Notes: a model not told the origin generated them from the letters alone. A DNA stretch of 64,000 nucleotides from Streptomyces sp. C10-9-1 (GCF_024497955.1 NZ_JANHKP010000016.1:1-64000), one strand, 5' to 3'. Positions 8,589 through 19,235 are shown, numbered from the stretch's first letter. Program-made: numbers and translations.

Positions 8589-9719
8589 TCAGCGCGCCGC
8601 CGCGTCCAGCGCCCGGGCCACGTCGGCCAGCAGGTCCCCGGGGTCCTCGGCGCCGACCGAGAAGCGGATGAAGCCTTCCGGGACGTCGTCCCCTCCCCAG
8701 CGGCGGCGCCGCTCGGCGGTGGAGCGCACCCCGCCGAAACTGGTCGCGTCGTCGACCAGCGTCAGGGCGCTCAGGAAGCGCTCCGCATGGTCGCGGTCGG
8801 GCAGCACGAAGGAGACCACGCAGCCGAAGCGCCGCATCTGGCGGGAGGCCACCGGATGCGAGGGGTCGCCGGGCAGGCCCGGGTAGCGCAGGCCCGTGAC
8901 CTCCGTCCGCCGCTGAAGGGACTCCGCAAGCGCCAGCGCGGTGGCCGACTGGCGGTCGGAGCGCAGGTGCAGGGTGGCGAGGGACCGGTGCGCCAGCCAT
9001 GCCTCCATCGGGCCCGGGATGGCGCCGACGATCTTGCGCCAGTGCCGCACTTCGGCGGCCCTCTCGGCATCGTGGCAGCTCACATGGCCGAGCAGCACGT
9101 CCCCGTGACCGGTCAGGCCCTTGGTCCCGCTGGCCACCGAGAAGTCCGCGCCCAGGGCGAGCGGACGCTGCCCGAGCGGGGTGGCGAGGGTGTTGTCCAC
9201 CGCGACGAGGGCCCCGGCGGCGTGTGCCGCCCCGGTCAGCCGCCGGATGTCGCACACGTCCAGCCCGGGGTTGGAGGGCGTCTCGATCCACAGCAGCCGT
9301 GCCCCGTCCAGCACGGCCAGTTGCGCGTCGCCACCGGTCGGAGCCGTGCGCACGGTGATCCCCCAGGCGCGTAGCTGCTCGTGCACCAGCGGGAGTGCCT
9401 GGTAGCCGTCGGAGGGGAGCACCACGGTGTCGCCGGAGCGCAGCTGGGACATGAGCACGGCCGAGATCGCCGCCATGCCGGAGGCGAACGCGACGCTCTC
9501 CACGCGCTCCCCGGGGGCTTCCAGCTCACCGATGGCCCGCTCCAGGTGCGTCCAGGTGGGGTTGGAGTCCCGGCCGTACGCGTAGGGCCCCGTCGGGTCG
9601 CCCGAGAGGTGGAAGTGGGCGGCGAACACGGGCCCGGGCAGGGTGGGTTCGTGGTTCACCGGGTCGGGCAGCCCCGCCCTGACCGCTCGGGTGCCCTCTC
9701 CCGCGGGTGTACCGGTCAT
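8589..9719 (-). CDS. PLP-dependent cystathionine gamma-lyase/synthase family enzyme
   Basis: The 376-residue protein belongs to the Cys/Met metabolism PLP enzyme family. It has AYGRDSNPTW (substrate/cofactor loop), FASGMAAISAVL (phosphate-binding), VAVDNTLATP (PLP-ring Asp) and SGTKGLTGHGDVLLG, in which Lys forms the Schiff base. Family members make or break C-S bonds in cystathionine, homocysteine or methionine metabolism. The exact reaction cannot be read from the sequence, although the VPEGFIRFSVGAE C-terminus is typical of gamma-lyases. The start at 9719 (MTGTPAGEGTRAVRAG) matches the usual N-terminus; upstream codons are low complexity. It is bounded by hairpins on both sides, so it is monocistronic. 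Confidence 0.85.
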   Translation of the reverse strand: MTGTPAGEGTRAVRAGLPDPVNHEPTLPGPVFAAHFHLSGDPTGPYAYGRDSNPTWTHLERAIGELEAPGERVESVAFASGMAAISAVLMSQLRSGDTVVLPSDGYQALPLVHEQLRAWGITVRTAPTGGDAQLAVLDGARLLWIETPSNPGLDVCDIRRLTGAAHAAGALVAVDNTLATPLGQRPLALGADFSVASGTKGLTGHGDVLLGHVSCHDAERAAEVRHWRKIVGAIPGPMEAWLAHRSLATLHLRSDRQSATALALAESLQRRTEVTGLRYPGLPGDPSHPVASRQMRRFGCVVSFVLPDRDHAERFLSALTLVDDATSFGGVRSTAERRRRWGGDDVPEGFIRFSVGAEDPGDLLADVARALDAAAR

Positions 9720-9812
9720 GCCGCGACGCTCCTCCGCCTGTGCTGGTCGCGCCGGGCGGGTGCCCCGCCCGGCGCCTCGCCCATTGTCGGCCACGGGCGG
9801 CGGAGGGGCGGC

Positions 9813-9844
9813 GGCCCCGGCGGGGCGTGGTCCCCGCCGGGGCC
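9813..9844 (-). terminator. Hairpin after the phage-holin-like membrane protein gene
   Basis: A perfect 13-bp GC stem (9813-9825 with 9832-9844) with a 6-nt loop lies just past the stop codon at 9868 of the membrane protein gene on the minus strand. Confidence 0.75.
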
Positions 9845-9867
9845 GGGAGGCGCCGGTGGGGCGGGGT

Positions 9868-10245
9868 TCAGTCGCCGTCGGGCAGCACCACGTTGAGGGC
9901 CCAGGAGACGATGGAGATGATCAGGCCGCCGAGGACGGCCGTCCAGAAGCCCTCGACATGGAAGTTCAGGTCGAACTGGTCGGCGAGCCAGGACGTCAGC
10001 ATCAGCATCAGCGCGTTGACGACGAGCGTGATCAACCCGAGCGTGAGGATGAACAGCGGCAGGGTGAGGACCTGGACCACGGGCTTCACGAAGAAGTTGA
10101 CCAGTCCGAAGATCAGCGCGACCAGGATCAGGCTGAGCGCCTTCCTGCCGTTGCTGTCGCCGGTCAGGGTGATGTCCTGCACGAGCCAGATGGCGACCAG
10201 CAGGGCCCCGGCGTTGGCTAGCGTCTTGACTGCAAAATTCATCAT
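9868..10245 (-). CDS. Phage-holin-4-like (PF04020-type) membrane protein
   Basis: The protein of about 125 residues has four hydrophobic segments: AGALLVAIWLV, ALSLILVALIFGLVNFFV, LPLFILTLGLITLVVNALML and GGLIISIVSWAL. A GDSNGRKA loop lies between the first two. The layout matches the YvlD/Phage_holin_4_2 family of small inner-membrane proteins, whose role is unknown and which is not linked to phage lysis. Two adjacent ATGs (10245, 10242) could serve as start; neither has a strong ribosome site. It is divergent from a cupin gene, with only 50 bp between the two starts. Confidence 0.8.
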   Translation of the reverse strand: MMNFAVKTLANAGALLVAIWLVQDITLTGDSNGRKALSLILVALIFGLVNFFVKPVVQVLTLPLFILTLGLITLVVNALMLMLTSWLADQFDLNFHVEGFWTAVLGGLIISIVSWALNVVLPDGD

Positions 10246-10295
10246 GTGTCTGATCGTGGCAGACACGATCGGGCGAAGGGCAGGGGCGGACGGGC

Positions 10296-10613
10296 ATGAA
10301 GGCATTCCGGCTGGACGAACTGGAGGCGGAGCGCGCCGCCAACGAGGGGGCGTATCTGCAGTTCCTCCGCGAGCGGAACATGTCGGTCGGGCTGTACGCG
10401 CTGGACGCCGGGCAGACGGACCCGCAGCAGCCGCACGGGCAGGACGAGGTGTACTTCGTCGTCAGCGGTCGCGCCGCGATCACCGTCGGTACCGAGACGA
10501 CGCAGGTCGGACGGGGCAGCGTGGTCTATGTGCCGGCCGGGGTGCCGCACCGTTTCCACCACATCAGCGAGGACCTGCGGGTCATGGTCGTCTTCTCGCC
10601 GCCCGAGGGCTGA
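10296..10613 (+). CDS. Small cupin-domain protein
   Basis: This 105-residue protein is one cupin barrel. The first cupin motif appears as PHGQDEVYFVVSGRA (His and Glu as likely metal ligands) and the second as YVPAGVPHRFHHI. It ends directly after the barrel. Cupins of this size are often sugar isomerase-like or small-molecule binding proteins; there is no neighbour that fixes the role. Its start has GGGGCGG upstream. It is divergently transcribed from the holin-like gene. Confidence 0.85.
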   Translation: MKAFRLDELEAERAANEGAYLQFLRERNMSVGLYALDAGQTDPQQPHGQDEVYFVVSGRAAITVGTETTQVGRGSVVYVPAGVPHRFHHISEDLRVMVVFSPPEG

Positions 10614-10761
10614 CGGGGCCGCCGTGCCGGGGCGGCGTCCGGGACGGGGGCCCCGGGTTCCCTAGGGGGTGGCTCAGGGGAGTTCGGGGGATCGAGGGCG
10701 CCGCTCGATGTCCGCTGCCGCCTAGCATCGAAGGCACGGACTCGGAGAAAGAGGTGGCGCG

Positions 10762-10983
10762 ATGGCTGTGCGGGAGATTTTCGCGGGGATGCCGTGGTGG
10801 GTGAAGTGGATCGCCGTACCCGTCATCGCCCTGGTCGTGTTCGGCGGGCTGATCACGAGCATCGTCGCCTTCGTCGTCGGCCTGCTCTTCAAGGTGCTGC
10901 TGTTCGTGGCCCTGGTCGGTGTGCTCGTCTTCGTCGTCAGGAAGTTCACGGCGTCCTCCGGCTCCTCGCGGAGCGACTGGTGA
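10762..10983 (+). CDS. Small membrane protein, DUF5326 type
   Basis: The 73-residue protein has a short polar start (MAVREIFAGMPWWVKW), two closely spaced hydrophobic segments (about residues 17-36 and 38-62) and a serine-rich polar end. This matches the DUF5326 family that I recall from streptomycetes; no function is known. Ribosome site AAAGAGG lies before the ATG. A terminator hairpin follows seven bases after the stop. Confidence 0.75.
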   Translation: MAVREIFAGMPWWVKWIAVPVIALVVFGGLITSIVAFVVGLLFKVLLFVALVGVLVFVVRKFTASSGSSRSDW

Positions 10984-10989
10984 GGATCG

Positions 10990-11014
10990 GCGAGGGGCCG
11001 GTCGGGCCCCTCGC
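10990..11014 (+). terminator. Hairpin after the DUF5326-type gene
   Basis: A 10-bp perfect stem (10990-10999 with 11005-11014) with a 5-nt loop begins 7 bp past the stop codon. The rest of the 359-bp gap (10984-11342) must hold the ssgR promoter; the TTAGAGT near 11125 could be a -10 element, but this is weak. Confidence 0.75.
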
Positions 11015-11342
11015 ACGGAGCGGGCGGAGCGGCCCGCGCGGCGCCGGGTGACTGCCCGGCGCCACCGCATTAGCCCGCCCGGGGGAACGGAACGGCGTAC
11101 GCCCGTGCCGTCCCCCGGCTGCCGTTAGAGTGACAGCCTTCTGCCGCCCCCTCGGCCCATCTCCACAGGTGACGGCTCCGCCCCGAGCCCCTGCCGTCCC
11201 GGGCAGGTGCCCGCGTCCCGGCCGGTCGGCCCGGAACGGCGGTCCCGGATCTGTGGTCCCCAGGACCGCGGGCTGCGGCGGCCGCGCGGGGGCGGCCCCC
11301 GCGGGCGGGCACGCAGCCCGTCACCACGCCTGGGGGTGACCT

Positions 11343-12113
11343 ATGGCCAGGGCTACGTCCGCTGCCGTCCCTACCCTGATCGGCTCGGTGCAGAGGGCCT
11401 TGAGGCTGCTGGAGGCGGCCGGGGCGCATCGCGACGGCGCGCCCGCCAAGCAGCTGGCGCGGGAGGCCGGCATCCCGCTGGCCACCGCCTACCATCTGCT
11501 GCGCACCCTCACGCACGAGGACTACCTGCGGCGGGACAAGGGCGTCTTCACCCTCGGCCCCGCGGTCGACCGGCTGGCCCTCGACCGCTCCCAGCAGAAT
11601 CGTCGCGTCAGGCTTCAGGACTCGCTGACCCAGTGGCGGGACGCGATCGGCGTCGCCGTCTACTTCGCGGTGTACCGCGAGGGTGAGGTCGACGTCCTGG
11701 CGGTCTCCGACACGCCCTACGCCCCGGCCGTCCCCGAGTGGGCCGACTTCCGCGAGACCGCCCACGCCCATGCGATCGGGCAGTGCCTGCTCGGTCAGCT
11801 CGACGCGGAGGCGCGGCGCGACCACCTCGACCGCCACCCGGTCCAGCAGGTCACGCCCTACTCCGTGCGCAACCGGGAGGCGCTGCTGGAGCGCATGGCC
11901 GCAAACGCCCGCCCGGGAACGGTGGTCGAGCGCCAGGAGTACGCGCTCGGAACCGTCTGCGCCGCCATTCCCGTCACCGTCGGTGACATGATCGGGACGA
12001 TGGCTCTTTCTCTGCCCCTGGAGCAAGAAGCCCGTCTCCGTCCCGCAGTTGAACAGCTGCGGAGAGGAGTCAGGGAGCTCATGGAGTCTCTTGCGTTCTC
12101 TATCAGTATCTGA
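11343..12113 (+). CDS. ssgR: SsgR, IclR-type activator of ssgA
   Basis: The 256-residue protein has an N-terminal winged helix-turn-helix (about residues 12-70, with AKQLAREAGIPLATAYHLLR) and a C-terminal IclR effector domain (about 85-250, with HAIGQCLLGQL and GTVCAAIPVTVGDMIG). Its position directly upstream of ssgA identifies it as SsgR, the developmental IclR-family regulator that activates ssgA in S. coelicolor. It has the expected length. ssgA starts 150 bp downstream, so ssgA can have its own promoter, with SsgR binding in that spacer as the established model predicts. ATG 11343 is preceded by GGGGGTGA. Confidence 0.92.
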   Translation: MARATSAAVPTLIGSVQRALRLLEAAGAHRDGAPAKQLAREAGIPLATAYHLLRTLTHEDYLRRDKGVFTLGPAVDRLALDRSQQNRRVRLQDSLTQWRDAIGVAVYFAVYREGEVDVLAVSDTPYAPAVPEWADFRETAHAHAIGQCLLGQLDAEARRDHLDRHPVQQVTPYSVRNREALLERMAANARPGTVVERQEYALGTVCAAIPVTVGDMIGTMALSLPLEQEARLRPAVEQLRRGVRELMESLAFSISI

Positions 12114-12263
12114 AATATCACTCCTTGTGATCTGCTAGCGGTTCCAGCACCATGGCGTCAAGAGGGACCGGGGGATCGTTCCCGGCCAACTCTTCTTCGT
12201 CGGTATGCCAGAACGCCGGTACGTCAGCACGGTTCAATCAGCTCCATCTCTGCGAGGTATGTG

Positions 12264-12698
12264 ATGCGCGAGTCGGTTCAGGCCGAGGTCCTGATGAGCT
12301 TCCTGGTCTCCGAGGAGCTCTCCTTCCGGATCCCGGTGGAGCTGCGCTACGAGACAGGCGATCCGTACGCGGTGCGGATGACCTTCCACCTCCCCGGCGA
12401 CGCTCCCGTGACCTGGGCCTTCGGGAGGGAGCTGCTGCTCGACGGGATCAACGCGCCCAGCGGTGACGGCGACGTGCACATCGCGCCGACCGGCCACGAG
12501 CCCCTGTCGGACGTGCACATCCGCCTGCGGGTCGGGGACGATTCGGCTCTCTTCCGGGTGGGTGCCCCGCCGCTCGTCGCCTTCCTGGACCGCACGGACA
12601 AGCTGGTTCCGCTCGGACAGGAGCTCGCGCTCGGTGACTTCGAGCTGAGCCTGGAGGAGGCACTGGGGCGCATCCTGGCCGAGGAGAACGCGGGCTGA
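12264..12698 (+). CDS. ssgA: SsgA, sporulation-specific septum-control protein
   Basis: The 144-residue protein is an SsgA-like protein (SALP). It has RIPVELRYETGDPYAVRMTF, then VTWAFGRELLLDGINAPSGD and VAFLDRTDKLVPLGQE, all hallmarks of SsgA itself. SALPs occur only in morphologically complex actinomycetes. SsgA marks future growth and septation sites and helps SsgB recruit FtsZ at sporulation septa. GAGG six bases upstream favours ATG 12264. A GTG at 12261 sits too close, and an internal ATG at 12294 would remove the conserved MRESVQAEV start. It is downstream of ssgR and convergent with a YibE/F gene. Confidence 0.95.
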   Translation: MRESVQAEVLMSFLVSEELSFRIPVELRYETGDPYAVRMTFHLPGDAPVTWAFGRELLLDGINAPSGDGDVHIAPTGHEPLSDVHIRLRVGDDSALFRVGAPPLVAFLDRTDKLVPLGQELALGDFELSLEEALGRILAEENAG

Positions 12699-12809
12699 GG
12701 GCGGCGGGACCGGGGAAGCCGGCCGCTGGGAGCCCCGGCCGAGGTCCGGGCGGTGGAGGCGCCCGGCCCGCACGCCCCGTCGCGGCGCGCTCCGCCACCG
12801 CCCGACCGG

Positions 12810-14180
12810 CTACCGCTTCCTGCGCCGTCCGCGGCCGCCGGTCCGCCCCGCCCCCGCCGCGGTCCGCTTCTCCCCGGCGGCGGGCCGGTCCGCGGAGACC
12901 ACCAGGGCGGCGAGCGCCGTGGTGACGGGCACCGAGGCGACCAGGCCGATCGAGCCGACCAGGGTCCGCACGATCTCCTGCGCCACGAGCTCGCTGTTGG
13001 CGACCGTGCCCACACTGGACTGGGCGATGCTGAAGAGCAGGAGCAGCGGAAGTGCCGCGCCCGCGTAGGCGAGCACCAGGGTGTTGACGACCGAGGCGAT
13101 GTGGTCGCGGCCGATCCGGATGGCCGCGCGGTACAGGGCGCGCGGCCCCATCCCCGGGTCCGCGTGGTGCAGTTCCCAGACGGCGGAGGTCTGGGTCACG
13201 GTGACGTCGTCGAGCACGCCCAGCGAGCCGATGATGACCCCGGCCAGCAGCAGGCCGCTCATGTCCAGCTCCGGGTAGAGGCCCTTGATCAGACCGGTGT
13301 TGTCGTCGGTGTTGCCGCTGAGGCTGGCCCAGCCGATGAACAGCGAGCCGAGCAGACCGATGAGGAGCAGCGAGATCAGGGTGCCGAGCACCGCCACCGA
13401 GGTGCGGGCCGTGATGCCGTGGCACAGGTACAGCGCCATCAGCATGATCGCGCTGGAGCCCACGACGGCCACGATCAGCGGGTTCGACCCCTGGAGGATC
13501 GCCGGGAGGATGAACAGCGTCAGCACGGCGAAGGACACGGCCAGGGCGATCAGCGCCATGAGGCCGCGCATCCGCCCGACCAGCACCACCGCCAGGGCGA
13601 AGATGCCGGCCAGCACGGCGATCGGCACCTTGCGGTTCACGTCGGTGACCGAGTACTGGAGGTCCCGGGGGGCGTCGGGGGCGTAGGCCACCACGACCCC
13701 CTGGCCCTCCCTCAACTGCCTCGGGGCGTCGGGCTGGACGATCTCGACGAACCGCCGCCCCTTCTCCGGACCGGTGGTCACCTCCACGGTCGCCCGGGCG
13801 CAGTCGCCCTGCCGGCGGTCCACCGCCTCCCGTCCCTCCGGGGTGGAGGTGTCGCCGGTCGGCGGTACCTGGGCCGCGTTGACCTCCTCGCAGGACACCC
13901 TTTCGAACTCGACGACGGTGCCCTGCTCGGTCTGGCGGTCGAAGCCCACCCCGGTGCGCTCGTGGCCGGGGGCCCCGCCGGGCCAGAGCACGGCCAGGCC
14001 CACCAGCACGGCGGTGGCGAAGGGGATGAGCACCGCGGCGATGACCCTGCGGAGGTGCCGGGACACCGGCTCGGCGGGGCCGTGCGCGTGGGAGTGGACA
14101 TGCCCGGAGGCCGCGACATCGTCGGGGGCGGCTCCGTGGCCGTGGGAGTGCGGTTCGGGAGTCTGCTGCGAGGAGGTCAC
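12810..14180 (-). CDS. YibE/F-like polytopic membrane protein
   Basis: The protein of about 456 residues has a His-rich N-terminal cytoplasmic segment (HSHGHG, HVHSHAHG), one transmembrane helix and an extracytoplasmic domain with paired cysteines (VSCEEV, QGDCARA). At least seven more membrane helices follow, among them ILAGIFALAVVLVG-like and ALIALAVSFAVLTLFILP segments. This matches the YibE/F family, whose biochemical role is not established; the His clusters suggest metal contact, but that is inference. The C-terminus is strongly basic. The start is uncertain: GTG 14180 gives a sensible N-terminus, and another GTG lies at 14213. It is divergent from thiC. Confidence 0.75.
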   Translation of the reverse strand: MTSSQQTPEPHSHGHGAAPDDVAASGHVHSHAHGPAEPVSRHLRRVIAAVLIPFATAVLVGLAVLWPGGAPGHERTGVGFDRQTEQGTVVEFERVSCEEVNAAQVPPTGDTSTPEGREAVDRRQGDCARATVEVTTGPEKGRRFVEIVQPDAPRQLREGQGVVVAYAPDAPRDLQYSVTDVNRKVPIAVLAGIFALAVVLVGRMRGLMALIALAVSFAVLTLFILPAILQGSNPLIVAVVGSSAIMLMALYLCHGITARTSVAVLGTLISLLLIGLLGSLFIGWASLSGNTDDNTGLIKGLYPELDMSGLLLAGVIIGSLGVLDDVTVTQTSAVWELHHADPGMGPRALYRAAIRIGRDHIASVVNTLVLAYAGAALPLLLLFSIAQSSVGTVANSELVAQEIVRTLVGSIGLVASVPVTTALAALVVSADRPAAGEKRTAAGAGRTGGRGRRRKR

Positions 14181-14215
14181 CGACAGATCATCGCAAGAAC
14201 GCGAGGGGCCCACTG

Positions 14216-14243
14216 TTCAGCACGCCCGGCGGGACGCTAGCGT
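14216..14243 (+). promoter_or_regulatory. Putative thiC promoter
   Basis: TTCAGC at 14216-14221 and TAGCGT at 14238-14243 are separated by 16 bp, a common streptomycete housekeeping arrangement. Transcription would begin near 14250, just before the TPP aptamer. Predicted from sequence only. Confidence 0.4.
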
Positions 14244-14262
14244 GGTGGCACGTTTTGCACAC

Positions 14263-16168
<1,906 letters not shown>

Positions 16169-16181
16169 GGCCCCGAGGCCG

Positions 16182-16213
16182 CGATGTCCCCCGGCAGCTG
16201 CCGGGGGACATCG
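16182..16213 (+). terminator. thiC terminator, 16-bp perfect palindrome
   Basis: 16182-16197 is the exact reverse complement of 16198-16213, 14 bp past the thiC stop codon. It can form a hairpin of 14 bp with a four-base loop; no U tract follows. Confidence 0.85.
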
Positions 16214-16569
16214 TCGTGTGCGGGGGCTTCCTCGGCGGACGGGCTCCCCGTGCGGGCCCGCTGCCGCCGCCGGGCCCGGGACCGTCGGAATCCGGCCCGA
16301 GCGGTGGGGCCGCCCGCCCTCCGCCCCGGCTCACGGGTGCCCCAAGGAGGGGTGGCCGGAGTGCGCTGTCCCCGGGGCCCTTGTCGGGCCTCGCGGTGCC
16401 GCGCCGCCGCCCGCGGGGCGGGCTGCGCTCGGACACGGTTGGGACGCAGGTCGGTGACGTTTCGGCCGTGACCGGTCCGCGCCTTGCCCGGCGACCACCC
16501 CATGGATAAGTTTCAGCCGCTTGTCCGAAATTCGATCTGCCCTGACATGGGCATGGGGAGGGGACCGCA
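16214..16569. other. Intergenic stretch, no gene seen
   Basis: This 356-bp gap lies between the thiC terminator and the DUF805 gene. It is GC-rich with no supported reading frame, RNA gene or clear operator. Its right end, which includes AAGTTTCAGC and a GGGGAGGGGACC ribosome site, presumably holds the promoter and leader of the next gene. Confidence 0.5.
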
Positions 16570-16923
16570 GTGAACTGGTACCTGGCAGTGCTGAAGAACT
16601 ACGTGGGATTCAGCGGCCGTGCGCGCCGTACGGAATTCTGGATGTACACGCTCTTCAACTTCCTTGCGGCGCTCGTGCTGTACGTCGTGGGCATGGCGAT
16701 CGACACGATGGTCCCGTACTTCCTCTACGCCGTCGCGACCTTCCTGCCGTCCCTCGCCGTGTCCTTCCGGCGGCTGCACGACACCGGCCGCCCCGCGTGG
16801 TGGCTCCTGCTGGGCTTCGTCCCGCTCGTCGGCGGCATCATCCTGATCGTCTTCATGGCCGCCGAAGGCCAGGAGGAGGAGAACCGGTACGGCGCCAGCC
16901 CCAAGGCCGTGCCCGCCGCCTGA
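16570..16923 (+). CDS. DUF805 family small membrane protein
   Basis: The 117-residue protein opens MNWYLAVLKNYVGFSGRARR, the standard DUF805 start. Three to four hydrophobic helices follow, and LSFRRLHDTGRPAWW-type sequence (here AVSFRRLHDTGRPAWW) precedes the last pair. DUF805 proteins are inner-membrane proteins of unknown function. GTG at 16570 is preceded by GGGGAGGGG. It converges on the next gene across a shared hairpin. Confidence 0.88.
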   Translation: MNWYLAVLKNYVGFSGRARRTEFWMYTLFNFLAALVLYVVGMAIDTMVPYFLYAVATFLPSLAVSFRRLHDTGRPAWWLLLGFVPLVGGIILIVFMAAEGQEEENRYGASPKAVPAA

Positions 16924-16954
16924 TCTCCACGCCGGCCCCCGTTGCCGTCCCGTC

Positions 16955-17009
16955 CCCGTCCACCGCACACCCCGGTCCGGCCACCGGCTGCCGGGGGGCG
17001 GTGGACGGG
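16955..17009. terminator. Bidirectional hairpin between convergent genes
   Basis: An outer 12-bp stem (16955-16966 with 16998-17009) encloses an inner CCCCGG/CCGGGG stem. It lies between the stop codons of the DUF805 gene (plus strand) and the 17014-17817 gene (minus strand), so it can serve both. Confidence 0.7.
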
Positions 17010-17013
17010 CCGG

Positions 17014-17817
17014 TCACTCCGGCCGGTGCTCCGGGCCGCCGAACTCCGGCCCGGAGAAGTCGGGGCTGGAGAACGTCGGCCGCCGCTTGCCGGTCCGCCC
17101 CTCCGAGGGGCTGGTGAAGTCCGGCCCGCTGTAGCCGACCTTGGGTATGCGGCCCACCCGCGGCGGCGGGTCCAGCCGGGCCCGGGGGGCGGTGTCGTCG
17201 AGGGCCGCCCTGAGGAAGGGCAGCATCCCCCGTTCCAGCAGTGCCGCACCCCAGGCGTCCTTGGCGCTGCGCACCTCGTCGGGCAGCGCGTCGAAGGGTC
17301 TGCCGTCGGCGACATGGCTGGCGTCGTTGCGCAGGGCCGTCAGCAGCAGGGCCACCGCCGCGGCCAGGATCGCGGCGGCGGTCAGGGCGGCGAAGGCCCA
17401 GCCGGTCGAGACCAGGGCGCCGGCCAGGGACGGCGGCGGGCTGAGCACCTTCAGCAGGTAGCCGACGGCGAGCAGGATCACCGCGGCCGTGCCCGCGAGC
17501 ATCGGCGCCAGGACGGTGACCACCGCGGCCAGCCCCGCTCCGGTCCGGGTCGTCTCCCCCGCACCCGACGGGGGGACCGTGCCGGCCGCCGCGGCGCGGA
17601 CCTCGGCGCGGACCTTCACGTAGTGCTCGTACTCGGCGGCCGCGGCGGCGGTGATCAGGGCCGTCGCGTCCAGTGCGGTGGCGCGCAGCTGCTCGGTCGT
17701 CAGTCCGGTGCCCGCGATGGCGGGATCCCGTCCCTCGCGTGCGGTGCGCAGTGCTGCGTCGAGGATCCGCTCGTAGTCGGTGCGGTCCTCGGCCAGCAGG
17801 TGCGGAGCGCTTCTCAT
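17014..17817 (-). CDS. Membrane protein of unknown function with repeated C-terminal tail
   Basis: The 267-residue protein has a helical N-terminal region (about residues 1-85, with alanine-rich ALDATALITAAAAAEYEHY) and two close transmembrane helices (about 105-130 and 142-168). A cytoplasmic C-terminal region ends in short degenerate repeats containing SGPDF/SSPDF/SGPEF. I do not recognise a named family. The paired membrane helices and long coil-forming ends are reminiscent of small integral membrane scaffold proteins. GGGGGA five bases ahead of ATG 17817 sets the start. Confidence 0.65.
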   Translation of the reverse strand: MRSAPHLLAEDRTDYERILDAALRTAREGRDPAIAGTGLTTEQLRATALDATALITAAAAAEYEHYVKVRAEVRAAAAGTVPPSGAGETTRTGAGLAAVVTVLAPMLAGTAAVILLAVGYLLKVLSPPPSLAGALVSTGWAFAALTAAAILAAAVALLLTALRNDASHVADGRPFDALPDEVRSAKDAWGAALLERGMLPFLRAALDDTAPRARLDPPPRVGRIPKVGYSGPDFTSPSEGRTGKRRPTFSSPDFSGPEFGGPEHRPE

Positions 17818-17982
17818 GTGCATCCCCCGAAGCTCCGTAGGGCCGGATCGCACGTGGTGGCCGGGCGGTCGGGCGGAAACGGAGGAGAGCCTGCTACGGA
17901 TACGCCGATGGTAGAGCGGTCACGGCACACGGTGACAGAGGGTTTCCGTAATTCGCCGGATGCCCGGGAGGCGGGTGGTCGG

Positions 17983-19062
17983 TCAGCGAGCAAGCGGCAG
18001 CTGCTGGACAAGCAGCTTTCCGGCCATGGTCACGCCGCCGTCCATGGCGATGGCCAGGTCGTCCGCGTAGACGTGCGGGCCCTCGACCCGTGGGCGCTCG
18101 CCCTCCCCGCCGTCCTCGGTGCCGACCTCGCCCAGGAGGTAGGGGATGGGGCTGTGCCCGTGGACCACGCGCTGCCCTCCGTAGGCGTCGAGCAGCTCGC
18201 GCACGGCCGTCGGGCCGGCCTCGTCGCGGAAGGCGAAGCGCTTGGTGAACTTGCGGAAGAGGTCCCAGCACTGGTCGGGGTCGTTGCGGGTGAGGACCTC
18301 GTGCACGGCGTCGTTGACGTCCGCGATGGTGGAGCCGTACTCCAGGTACGCGGTCGTGTCGGAGTGCAGCAGCAGATGGCCGTCCTCCTCGACGACGGCG
18401 TCGAGCCGGGCCATCCACTGGAGGTGGACCTCCTCCAGGCGGTCCATGTCCTGCTTCTGGCCCCCGTTGAGCAGCCAGGCGGCCTGGAAGGTGGCGGTGC
18501 CGGCACCGGAGTTGACGGGCGTGTCGCCGAACCGCTTGGCGCCGAGCAGCAGCAGCTCGTGGTTGCCCATCAGGGCCTTGCAGTAGCCTCCGGCGGCGGC
18601 AGCCTCGGCGGACAGTCTCATGACCAGGTCGATCACGCCGATGCCGTCGGGGCCGCGGTCGGTGAAGTCACCGAGGAACCACAGCCGCGCGTTGCCGGCG
18701 GCCCAGTGGAGGTCGGTGTCGATCAGCCCCTTCTCGGCCAGGGCGGCGACGAGTTCCTCCAGGTAGCCGTGGACGTCTCCGACGACGTAGAGCGGTCCGA
18801 GGCCGGCGGTCGACGGCTCCTCGGGCGCGACGGCCACCTCCAGCGTGTCGCCGGGCCCCCCCCGGCCGATCACCGGGAGGTTGCGTTCGGTGGGGGTGTA
18901 CCCCTCGGGCACCTCGCCCTCGGGGAAGGCGCCCCCGGGGCGGGCGTCGTGCCCGGCTGCGGCGGACTGCGACTGCACGGGCACCTGGGCGTACGGCGGT
19001 ACCCGGAAGTCACGCAGTGTCGCCGTCCGCACCGCGGGTCCCTGACCGGCCCCCTGAGTCAT
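17983..19062 (-). CDS. Calcineurin-like metallophosphoesterase
   Basis: The 359-residue protein has all motifs of PPP-type metallophosphoesterases: GDVHG (about residue 95), GDFTDRG (about 131), GNHE (about 166), HSD in LLLHSDT and GHSP in RVVHGHSPIP. The dinuclear metal site is therefore complete. It has a disordered N-terminal extension of about 85 residues before the catalytic domain. Family members are Ser/Thr phosphatases or Ap4A hydrolases; its order of motifs fits the PrpA/ApaH-like group, but the substrate is unknown. GGAGGGG before ATG 19062 sets the start. Confidence 0.88.
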   Translation of the reverse strand: MTQGAGQGPAVRTATLRDFRVPPYAQVPVQSQSAAAGHDARPGGAFPEGEVPEGYTPTERNLPVIGRGGPGDTLEVAVAPEEPSTAGLGPLYVVGDVHGYLEELVAALAEKGLIDTDLHWAAGNARLWFLGDFTDRGPDGIGVIDLVMRLSAEAAAAGGYCKALMGNHELLLLGAKRFGDTPVNSGAGTATFQAAWLLNGGQKQDMDRLEEVHLQWMARLDAVVEEDGHLLLHSDTTAYLEYGSTIADVNDAVHEVLTRNDPDQCWDLFRKFTKRFAFRDEAGPTAVRELLDAYGGQRVVHGHSPIPYLLGEVGTEDGGEGERPRVEGPHVYADDLAIAMDGGVTMAGKLLVQQLPLAR

Positions 19063-19139
19063 CGACCCCTCCACCACCGTCGCGCGCCGTTCACCACTCG
19101 GCCCAACCTGGTCGGGGTGGTCCGCGGTGTCGTTCGCCC

Positions 19140-19169
19140 ATCATAGGAACGCCCCAGGCGGTGTGTGAC
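19140..19169 (-). promoter_or_regulatory. Putative promoter of the metallophosphoesterase gene
   Basis: On the minus strand GTCACA (19169-19164) and TATGAT (19145-19140) are 18 bp apart, a good match to the housekeeping promoter pattern, about 80 bp upstream of ATG 19062. Confidence 0.45.
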
Positions 19170-19235
19170 GCACCAGGGGCGACGAATCCCGCCGCTCTCC
19201 TGGTTCACCTGATGTTTCGTCCCAATTGAGAAGCT

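Noticed and set aside
9868-10245. Phage holin, suggesting a prophage
   Set aside because: The family name is historical. The gene is a core-type small membrane protein, with no phage genes around it.
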